DNA of 64,000 bases from Onthophagus taurus. Lineage: Eukaryota; Arthropoda; Insecta; Coleoptera; Scarabaeidae. The notes below the pieces were generated by a model that made no database searches, was not told the DNA's origin, and worked only from the letters and a program-made list of their open reading frames with translations. Positions within the stretch are counted from its first letter, which is position 1, and every line of letters begins with the position of its first letter. The translations under genes were made by a program, and so were the position numbers. The stretch spans positions 12,772,001 to 12,836,000 of the forward strand of contig NC_091967.1 of the NCBI RefSeq assembly GCF_036711975.1, in the 5' to 3' direction. Shown here one piece after another: positions 1-11,300 of the stretch.

Positions 1-707
1 GTTTTCCAGGACCAAACACTCTTGAAAATCTTAAAACTTGCCCATGTCTAAAGTCGGGGAATAATTCAGTGACATCAACGTTTGCATATTTTGATGGTAA
101 CATAGCAGCTAATGGGGTTTCTAACTTTTTCTTCGAGTCATTTTCTGTCAACAGTCTATAATCACCATTTGATTCCATTTTAATGGGTAATGGTGGCGGA
201 GGCATTAATTCTTTGTCATCAGCCATTTTTTCATCATCTCCATCATAATCTTCAATTTTGATTAAGGGTCCACCTTCATCTTCAGCTAATTCATTGATAT
301 CTGAGTAATCTATAGCTAAATCTAACTTCTTTACTTCATCTTCAATTAGAAAAAATCAAATATTATAGGTAAACAATTATTAAAATTAAAATTACCATCA
401 TGAGAAAAATTATCATCATCATATTTATTATTTGATTCAACATCACTATCCATATCATCTTTTTCATCAATCATTTCTTTTAACATCGAACCTAATCCTA
501 ACCTAAAAATACATTTTTAGTATTTTTTTATACAATGATAAAATGTGCTCTAAATTCTCACTTTCCGAGTGAAGCTAATTGTTTACGAGTATCATAATCG
601 AAAACATCGCTGTCCAACTCGCCAGATTCGTCGATATATCCAAAGAGAAACCCAGTAAGGTTAACTCCTTCATCCTGGCCATCATTTTCATCGTCGCTGT
701 CGCCCAT
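1..707 (-). CDS. TAF1: TFIID subunit TAF1, N-terminal part (5' exons only)
   Basis: TAF1 is the large scaffold subunit of the general transcription factor TFIID and acts at RNA polymerase II core promoters. Three coding exons are read on the minus strand: 707-562, 502-396 and 339-1, with phases that join without a stop (197 residues seen). The start is the ATG at 707, just inside an exon whose acceptor lies at 713-714, so a non-coding first exon is likely further upstream. Family signatures appear in order: NLTGFLFGYIDESGEL, the TAND-type inhibitory segment; GLGSMLKEMID; DYSDINELAEDEGG; and at the window edge ELFPDFRHGQVLRF followed by FGPGK, which are TAF1 landmarks just before the central domain. 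The acidic low-complexity stretches between them are normal for TAF1. The HAT-like core, bromodomains and C-terminus lie beyond base 1. It is divergently placed to TXNDC17. Confidence 0.93.
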
Positions 708-714
708 TGCGCCT

Positions 715-1440
715 AAAAATATCATTTTATAATCACTCTATATACCATATCTGTTAATTAAGTACCTAAATTATAATAATTGTTCTTCAAAACTCAACAA
801 AAAAACTTTAGCTAAGATCATATTAAAACATTGTTGACAGTGGTTGACAGTTGAAATGTAAACATCGACAACCATCAAGAAGGTAATAAAGTAGATTTCT
901 ACTTTATCTATTTTTAAAAGTAATTTATTTATATATTAAATGTTAAATTTAATTAATAATTTTCGACTTCTTTAGATTCATTTATTATATTAAAATCGTA
1001 TTTATATTAATATCGTAAATACTGTGTTTAAATTTAAATATACGCCAAAGTAAAAATATTAATAACAGTTTCCTGCTTTATCTTCATCTTAAAAATACTC
1101 CTGAAGTGTATATTTTATAGGTTATCTTTAATTTATATTTAAATAAGTATATATCTAGAGCAAATAAATATAATAGAATTACTAAAATCAATAAAAGCAA
1201 CCTTATTTTTCCTCGTTTATACTATACTAAAAGATAAAAGTAATCCAATACCCTCAATGTATTCCAATAAATTATATGATATCAGGGATATCAGTTGATA
1301 ACTTGCATGTTATCCTAGCATACGTTTTCAAGATAATTTCAACTTTTTAAGCATTAAATGTAATTAAAAATAGTCAAATACTAATGAAGTTATATAAAAA
1401 TAATAGATTTTTATTGTAGATAATTAATTATTACTTAAAA
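715..1440. promoter_or_regulatory. Divergent intergenic region between TAF1 and TXNDC17
   Basis: This AT-rich gap of about 0.7 kb separates two genes transcribed away from each other, so it should hold both promoters and the TAF1 5' UTR exon. I see no clear TATA box or other defined element. The assignment rests on position only. Confidence 0.45.
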
Positions 1441-1928
1441 ATGGTTATCCGGCATCATGTACAAGGTTATGAAAACTTTTGCAAGTTTATGGAGGAATTT
1501 AAGGCTGATGGCCAATTAATTCACGTTTATTTTAGTGGAAATAAGCTTCCAAATGGTGAAAGTTGGTGTGATGATTGTGTCCGAGGTAAATAACATTCCA
1601 TTTTTAAGATTTACAAAAAAAATGATATTTTATAGCCCTTCCCGTTATTGAAGCCGGGCTCTCGCAGGCACCAGAAAATTCCCATTTTATTTATGTTGAA
1701 GTGGGCGATAGACCAACGTAATTTTATTTAATTTATAATTCAAAATTACTTTTATATAAAATAATTCCTTTTTTTAGTTGGAAAGATCCAAAATGTCCAT
1801 TTCGTACAGATAAAAAAACGAATTTAATGGTTTTACCCACATTACTAAGATGGAATAGCCCTCAAAAACTCCAAGGTGATCAATGCGAGAAACCAGAGTT
1901 AGTTGAAATGTTATTTACTGATGAATAA
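1441..1928 (+). CDS. TXNDC17: Thioredoxin domain-containing protein 17 (TRP14 family)
   Basis: This is a small cytosolic thioredoxin-like oxidoreductase; the family reduces disulfides such as those of cystine and peroxiredoxin-linked substrates, using electrons from thioredoxin reductase. Three exons, 1441-1585, 1636-1717 and 1778-1928, join in phase to 125 residues, close to the 123 of the human protein. The start is the first ATG of the exon, giving MVIRHHVQGYENF. The motif YFSGNK precedes the active site SWCDDC, with catalytic cysteines at residues 43 and 46; the family pattern is WCPDC, so the third position is D rather than P. A conserved FRTD segment and the cis-proline loop LPTLLRW follow. 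Two AATAAA-type signals lie just past the stop (around 1925 and 1951). It is transcribed away from TAF1 and toward the SEC14-like gene. Confidence 0.93.
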
Positions 1929-2345
1929 AATTAAAGGAAGCAAGAAAAAATAAATGTTTTATATCCCAAATAAAAATTTATTTACCTTATTTTACACCTA
2001 CATAATAATAAATAGATTTTTTATCACAATATTTTTTATTTCACCATTATATTACTCTATAACTATCATAACAAAAACATTGATACAGAGTGTTTATAAT
2101 TTTTAAATTTCTAAAACAGTTTTTTATCCCATCTTTTAAAACACCTGTACATAAACATTACATATGTTAAGTAGAATGTTTTAAAACGTAATTTCAAAAT
2201 ATGAAAGTGTTAAAAATGCTTTGGTTTAAATACTTAAAAAGTAAATTAGAGAGCTTATTTCATTTATCCCATTTCACCTTTCATTACAAAAACTAATTAA
2301 CAAAATTATTATTATTAAATTAATTAACTTTGTGAATTTTTTACG
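1929..2345. other. Convergent 3' region of TXNDC17 and SEC14-like gene
   Basis: AT-rich sequence holding the 3' untranslated ends of two genes that face each other. Nothing else is recognised here. Confidence 0.5.
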
Positions 2346-5300
2346 TTAATTAACAGTCATTATATCTACAGCACTACAAATCTTATCACAATCTTCATCA
2401 AGAGTAACTTCTTGGCATGGTTCGCTTACATAAATGGAATAGTTAACAACTTTATTTCGGAACATACTGTAGGAGTTATCAAAAGTCACTGTATCTGTAA
2501 TATCAATAAAAAATATGTGTAAGTTATCTTTTATCACATCATGATGTAATAATTTGATTAGTTATAATATTTTTGAAGGTATTGATTCATCATATGACCC
2601 TTTTAGTGTATTTCAGTTGTCTGTATTGTAATACTGTAGCTTTAAACAAAAAATGTAAACTTGCCAAGTATAAAATAACGGCAGTCCTGGATCGAAAATG
2701 AAAATTTTCTGGTTCAAAAACGCCGCAAGGGGTCGGGGCATGAGGATAATGTCAGACACTTCGGATTAAGCAAGCTTTACAGCATGGGTAATTTTCTATT
2801 GACATGGGTTCTAGAATCCTTCTCAAGAGAGAGATGAAGAACATGAGAGTAAGATATTTCTCATACAGCCAAGCCGCTCTCCAGGCGTTGCAGGCTGTGA
2901 AAACGGTGTCGGCTCTTGTTAATGACTGTAAAAGAACTTTAAACACACTGAGTTGTGATAACAGAGTTTCTCTGATTTGGGTCCCAGGTCACTCTGGGGT
3001 TGCTGGCAACGAGGCATCAGATGAGCTAGCACGAGAGGGCAGCGCTAAAGCGTTTCTGGGGCCAGAGCTAGCAGTTGGTATATGATTTGCTATGGCCAAA
3101 TATAGGATTAGACCGTGGGCTGAAGAGAGACTTCGCCTACTGTGAACCAGTTCTTCTAGAATGAGACACGTTAAGTTGTTTATGAACACCGCCACTGTCT
3201 AACCCGGAAATATTTTAGGACTTGCTTGTAGCAGCATTAAAGTTCTAATGGATGTCTTTACTGGGCACTGCCGATTATGGACACACCTCAACTTGTTGGA
3301 CATAGCCGACGATTTTGAATGCCGACTATGTGCGAAAAACGAGGAGTCGGTTGAACATCTTTTATGTCACTTTTTTTATTAAATTTAATAGGATCTAGTA
3401 AAATGAAATGGGGTCTCATATTTTTAAGGGACTAATAGAATAAGTTACAAAATAAAGCGGTAATTTAAAACAATACAAGAGATACTAAAGTCATTCCTAA
3501 ACGAGCGGTTTTGAAGCAGAAGGATTATTGGTTTACAAATTCTGGGCAAAACGCCAGCTTCTAAAATTTTTAATGTGGGTTGATGCATTATTTAAATGCT
3601 GATACCAATGTCATACCCAAAATTTTGGGTCACGTGGGTGTAAATCAAACCTTTAGCTGAAATCTATAAAGCGTAGAAAAAAATGTGTTTTATATTTACA
3701 TGTAGCTGGTGCTTGGCACGGAATAGTACCGGTTACATCGACCATACTCGACGTAGCTCTTTCATTTTTAACTACAGTATGTTCTTTTTCATTCTCATCA
3801 ACGTAAGTAATTCCAAAACGGATGTCGTGACCTTCCGTGTGAAAACGATAACTAAAAAAGAAACAATGTGAAGATTTTGTTATAAAAATAAATACCATTT
3901 TAAAAGTGTCTTACTGTAAAGTACATCCTTCATCGATTATCATATAATGTAAAGGTAATTTCTTTCCCCTTTTTATTGTAGCTTTTACGAAATCTTTTCC
4001 TGTTGTGTTGACGGAGTAATTTTTCTTGTAATATTCTTTTGGTATTTTCGCACCGGGTCTAACCTAGAGACATAATTATTATTTTTAAATTATTCTTTTT
4101 CATTTAAATCTTACTAAATTTGAGCATTTAGGATCTCCATTAGGCCCGGTTGCATTTCCACCGTAATGTTTTGGTAAAACATCTACATCGATATTTTCTT
4201 GAAGAGCAGGCTGCCATTTTTTCGAATCCGTAGAAATAATCCTAATTTTCTGTTGAGTATATTCGTTGATCACCTTTTTAATCATATTGTAAACCACAGC
4301 AAATACTTTAGGAGCTTGAAAAATAAAAACATTTTATATACAACATATTAAAAAAATTAAAACTTTGTGTTAATATTTACCATTAATAATATAACAAACT
4401 TTTAATATTTCAGGATAATTAGCTTCGTATAATTGTAATAAATTAATAATTAATTCGATTGCCGGTTTCCATATAAATTGTCTAATATTAATATTTTCTA
4501 AATCAAAAATTGCCACAATTTCGGCTTTTCCGTTCTTTTGGGCAATCGCTAAAGTTTCTTCCAAAACTTTAATCGTTAAGCGAATTAAATCTTGTTTATT
4601 TGTTGAATTAATGTAACCGACTATATCCAAATTTCCCATTGGTATAACAATGACTAAAAGAAATTAGCACTAAATTATTGTTTATATTTCATGTTAGTAG
4701 TTTATAATAATAATTACACAAGTAGAAAAAAAGTTTTTTTTCAAAAAAGAATGCTTAACTCTTGAACCGTTCCTCCGCGTGTTAGAAAAGTATCGAAAAT
4801 CTTCTTACAGAACGCTGAAGTAAATTTTCTAACACTAGAATTTACTTCTATACAGAAGTAGAAGGTCAGCTCGTAAATTATTTTTACGCCATTGTAAAGT
4901 GCGGCGGTGAAAACAATATTTTATAACTCATAGAATGGCGCAAAACACCCCGGGCTTTAGTTGAATGTCGTTTTTATGATCCGCATCTCCATTTTATTTT
5001 AATGGCCTTTTTTATGTACGTCACCTCAACTCGTCAAGTACTCGTTTTGTTCCAGATTTTCAACTATTAAGCGACCAAATGTCTTTAACACGTTTACATG
5101 TTGATTTCAAAGTTCCTAGTCTACAGACAAAAATGTTCTAGGTATCATAATACGGAGTAAATGTGAAAGAGTAGTTGAAGAGAAAGTTCTCGCACAAGAT
5201 CTAGTCGAATAAATATTTGGTCTAGTGACGATATCCGAAGATATTAATGCAGTATTGAGAAATATCAAGAATCATGTTGAGAAATATCGAGAAATATTGA

Positions 5301-8300
5301 GGGATGGCGTACAAAATGTTGAGGAGTGATAATGAGAGATATCAAGATTGATGTTGACACTTATCAAAGATGATTTTTGGAAATATCACGGAGAATATTG
5401 ATAGACAACGAAGGAGAGAGAGAGAGGAAAGAAGTGACTATATTTGGAGATGATGGATACCATGTTAAATGCTCCATAGTAGATGATGAGGGGTATTGGA
5501 AGATTATAGTTTAATTTAATAAAATTACAACAATGATCGGAAAAAACTTATGATTGATAATTGCAACAAAATATTTTCAAAACACAGCATTTTATTGAAT
5601 ACGAAAAATTAAATAAGACATTTGGAGAACAGAAATTTTCAAAGACATTAACTTGACAATAGAGGTAGTGAAAAAAATTTATCTAATGGCAGAAATATGG
5701 TTTAAAAAAGGAATAAAAATCTCCAAGGCGCTTGTGATGACATCTTCCTAGTCGTTCTCTCATTACTGAGAATCGTGACCTTTAGTAACTTGTGCCATCA
5801 GTATTCTCCATTGACTTAGGTTTCGGGTCTTATTTATACAGTTATCAAACGATGTGCCAGTAATCTTCTGAATCTGGTCCATCCATCAGGTTGGTGACCA
5901 TCCTCTAGAGCACCTCTTCGTGTAATGTGTCTAAAAACATTAGAATACTCGCAAGACAAATAGAAGATGGTCTAGATAGTCTGGATGTTGAATTCTCTAA
6001 AGATCAATTCTCTTTCCGTCCGCTGCTGTAATTGTCCACATTTTAACCCCATATCAGAAGATGGAGAAGTGATTGAAGTAGCCCCATTTTAATACTTTTT
6101 GCAATAGATCTTAGATAGTCTACTCATTGCACTTATAGCCAATTCTATTTTTCTTCTTTGAACCTGTTTTCAATATATGAACCTCGGTGCATTATCATAT
6201 AATGCATTACGATTTGAAATATGTGTAAAGCATCCGTTGCAGAACATCAGAACGAACGACAATCATAATTTTGGTTTTCTTTTGAATTCAGGAAATTTCA
6301 AATTTAGTTAACAATTGTGTTTAGGAAATCAACACGAATAGAAGTATATAAATGATTATGATCTATTTATTCTTTGAGAGTGTATGAAATGGTAACAATG
6401 TCGTTTGATTTATATACAACTCACAATCAGACAAGCATTTAGCAGTTAGTTGATACCTTGTTGGGTCTAAAATTGAAATCTAACTATTTCAAAAACTGTA
6501 ATGACTTAATTATGGCGACACCTTGTTTTGAAAGTAATCATTAAATTTATTCATTATTTAGAATTATTTGTTCATTATTTTGTTCTGTGAAATGTTATTT
6601 TATTTCTTTTTGATTGTTGTTCATTAGTATATTTCAGCGATGAACCTCGGGTACAATATCAGGAAGTCGGTCAAGTTCACTTCTCATGTACATTTTGTAA
6701 ACAATAGTATAACCTCTTTAATCTGCGCTAATCTTTTAATTAATCAATTCAGAGAGTGAGTTAATTTATTAAAATAATTTTATTGTTTTAATTTTTAAAT
6801 TAAGTTTTGCAAAAAAGAAAATTTGTCTGCTTGTGTCTCAATCCATATAAATTTGTGTTATTGTTATTATTTATGATAATACGACCTACCTGGATGTTTA
6901 TCTTTATCAAAACCAACTACTCCGCTGGGATAACATGAAGCAAGTGGTTCTGGAGGTAACCAAGTTTTTAAAGTCGTGTCAACTTCCCACTGTTTTCTCC
7001 ACTCCATCGACTAATTACATAAATAAAAGAAAGAATAAATAATTTCATTTATATAAAAAGAAAGTAAATTTATTAAAAATATTATTTGTGGCATTCGGTA
7101 AAAGGTCTAAAAGAAAACGTAGCCTCAGAGAAAGTGGAACTTTTTAAGTAATTGTAAAATACTAAAAATTATATAGTCGTGTGATCGTCTTGGTTATTAC
7201 AGGTTTGTTTATCGATCTGCTTAATCATTTTTTAATTGTCCCAAATGAGTACTTTGACATTGTATATAATGAATTTGATTACCACTGAATATCAGTAGCC
7301 TTTATTTATTTTTAATTCATTCAAAACACATTAATAATATAAATTAGATGAAGGTGTTTTTTTTTTGGTTTCGAAATTTGCGTCAATAAACTATTTGGCT
7401 AATTGATCATTTAAATTTTAAACAAAAATCTTACAATTAGAAGAATAAAACGTGCTTTTAATTTGTAATTAAATACAACTGTGTCAATAAAGAGACTTTG
7501 GTCAAGTTATAATTTTTAATGGTGATTTATTGATCATTAAAAATTCCATGAAAAACGTTAACCTTGAGTTTATTATTAAATCTTTTATTTACGTCAAAAA
7601 CATTGCATGTAATTATTTAATTTAATAATTATTTGAAAATCATTTTGTTAATTTAAATTTAAGTACTTACGTTTCTAAACATTTTTTCAGCGGCAGGAAC
7701 ATTCCAATCACGAGCTAAAAAATAAATTATGCAACAATTATCTACAAAACATAAATAATAATTAATCATGTACGCAGTAATATTGTTTAATAGTTAATTA
7801 AATCTGCATTGAATTTGAAATTTCTCTATTAAATCCCGTCAAGAATCGAACGGAACAGGAATAACAGACCAAAATTAGAAAGTTTCACTCTCGGTTTCCT
7901 CGTCGTTATAATAGCAAACGAACCTAACAAAGTAACGAGGAAAGTATACGAAATTATAATTCCCGATTTTTTAATTTAATTTAAAAACATTGATTATTTG
8001 TTAAATTTCTTACCTCTAAGCCATCGACAAAGGTACCGATCATTCTGATGTGGTTGTAAAATGTCTCTTACTGTTTGTCTGAACTGAAAATCAAAAAGGA
8101 AATCGTTAATCTCTTAGAAAAGATTGTCAATGAGAAATCGCATTTGAGAAAACGTGTTTAGAAAATCTTACTATTAAATAGTTACAAAACGAAATTGTAT
8201 TTTTTTATGTCATTTTAGACAAATATTGTCAATACATTTTTATACGGATTTATTGAGGAAGAAAGGTGTATTCACCTTTTTATAAGGAAAAAGTGTTAAT

Positions 8301-11300
8301 CGTAATAATAATATAATGGCGGCAGAATTATCGTCATCGAATATCGCTGAGGTTAAAAATATGGGTCCCAGAGAAGTTATTATAGAGGAAATGGATGATA
8401 GTCCAGATTCTTCAGTGGGGTAAATTTATACAATATTTTTTTATTGTAAAATCATACAAATATAAATCATAACATTATTTTTATAACTATTTTTCTCTAA
8501 GGAAATAACTCATTGTTTATACCTGCTATTCAATTACATTATCCACAGGATACTGAAATAACAGTTACTCAGCGGTTGTTATGCTTAAAATTAATTCGTT
8601 TTTAATCTATTTTTAATTAGGAATTTTTACTTTATATTGTGTGTGCATCTTATATACCTAAACAACAGCGGATAAAATGTTCTATTAATTAATTCACAAT
8701 TTAATTTTAAATATTTTTTCAACTATTATTCTTATAAGACGCTCTTCCTAAGGATGATCAAAATCACTGAACATAAGAATAAGTAGAATAGGAGATCGTA
8801 AATACTAAAATATGATTCAGCATTTCTTAACCTTTGTGAACAACTTTATGTGGTTCGTTTCATTTATATACACATTTTATTAAATATATTTTGATTGAAA
8901 ATGAGCTCTGCAACCAATTTAGAAAGTAATAAGTCATGTACAAAGAACCTATAAAGAAACATGTACGAAAAGTCTGATGATTCTGTCGATTCATAAACAC
9001 CAAGTTCTATTTATACCAGACATTTTAATATCTGGTCTTATGTACCGGCATAATACATAATGTTTCTACGATTAAGCAGGCATTCTTATATCACTTGAAA
9101 ATTTCAACTCGATTCTGACAACGAGATAGGAAAGTAAAGCTGCTAAATTCTGCTTTCACAACTTTATCATGGCATTATCTGTTTAATGCAAAGAAATGTT
9201 TTAAGTATGAAGAAACACTGATCATAGTGTTTGGGTATATAAGATGCTGCAGATTAAGCAAAGTTTATATACAGAAATATTGCAATTGCATAGATACTGC
9301 GTAGATTGTAGATTCTCATTCATCCTATCTATGTTGGGATTATAATTGCATGATTTTACCCTAAACACATCTATAATTATTTAAAATACATTTTAAATAA
9401 TACAATGTTTTAAAACCAAAGTTCATCAGATTCTGAAGATAGAGTACCATTAGCTCGACCTGATATACCACCAGAATATTGGCACATACAAAAATTAGTA
9501 AAATATATGAAGTCGGGAAATCAAACGGCAACGGTTGTTGCTTTATGCTGCCTAAAAGATCATGACCTATCTAATGAAATAAATCAAATGGCTATTATGG
9601 TAATAAATAATATTAATTTAACCATTATATGTAACCATTATATTTAAATAAGTATTGTTTTAGGACATAGGTGGTTTAGAAGTTTTAGTAAATCTTTTAG
9701 AGACGGCCGATATAAAGTGCAAACTGGGAGCTTTAAGTGTACTAACCGAATTATCACTAAATTTAGAAATTCGTCGAAGCATTGCCGATTTAGGCGGCAT
9801 AGCTTTACTGGTTAGCAATTTAGGACTACCGGCAAGAGATTTACAAATTTTAGTTAGCGAGACCATTTTCAACGTAGCGCAAGTTCGAAAAGCCAGAAAA
9901 CATGTACGAAAATTCGATGGGATCCCGAAGCTTGTAGATTTACTCGATATTAATGAAGCTTATCTAATTACAAAGTGGGACGATTTAGATGTAGATGAAA
10001 AAGAACTGGTCAATACAGCTATATCGGCAATGAGAGCTTTATGGACTGTTAGTACTAGTAGAAAGAATGTTTTAGTTATGATGAAATGTGGGATTATACC
10101 ATTGTTGGCAAGATTATTAAGGTAATTTTTTATTAGCCAAGATATATAAGGCAACAATTTTTTGGGCAGCAATATAAAAGATATTAAATAATTTCCCCAA
10201 CGCGGCTTTCCTTACTCATCTTTACTCTTCGCTTAAGAGTCAATAGTGATACATATTATCATTATATAACCTAATTACGTTTACTTCTTTGTATTCTGCA
10301 CTCGTGATAAATCTAACCTCCACTTAAAAAAATAAGGAACACGATTGTGTGCGCTGAATGACACAAAATCTGTGTGAGATAATTCAGGACTCGTAACACA
10401 TTCTAAACAAATATAAAGTTGCGACAAATTCCAGGTAGTTATAAGGTGAGAAATTAAACACTTTTAATACTGAGTAAACTTAAATGACCTCGATGTGATG
10501 ATTGACAAAAATCGTAGTTATTCTTTTAAGAAAAAGTAGAACAAATTCTTATATGTACCATATAATACTTAATCGGCTTTGAATTGAACCCGTTACGTTT
10601 TTTAAATTGTGGTGATGCCAATCTCATATTACAAAGAAACTTTTAGAATAAAAGTTGTAACAAATTTTATTATTAACAATATTGTTCTCTTCCACTTTTG
10701 CTATTGGATGCACCAATATTGAGAAAACTATGAAAATTTGACGAATATATTGCTTTTTCAAATTATTAATGGTAACACACGGGAATTGAAGCATATAACA
10801 AAAAAAAATTTGCACAGTTATAGCAAATTTTATTCTGAATAATATTGCTCTCTTGCACTTTTGCTCTTAGATGCACAAATATCGAGAAAAATAGGAAAAT
10901 ATGAAATGTATTCCATGATTCTTCAATTATTATTGAAGTTTTGAAAATCGGTAGATTAAGTCGTATATCAGTATATTGCTGTGTTGCCCAAAAAATGATT
11001 TTCCATTAAATTTCGTTATCTCAAATACTTTTCTTTCACAGATCAATACATATGAATGTTGTGATACCAACCGTTGGTACAATAGCACAATGTGCAAGTG
11101 AAGAAAGTTATCAACTTGCAATTGAAACCGAAGGAATGATAAAAGACATTGTAAAACACTTATCAGCTGTTGTAAGTTTCAAGGTTCTTAATTATTGTAG
11201 GTATTTATCATGAGCATTGTTTCCAATTATTCGACGAACAGAAAAACTCAATTACCATCTAATACTTTTTATCTACCATTGTGTTAACATTCGATTAAAA

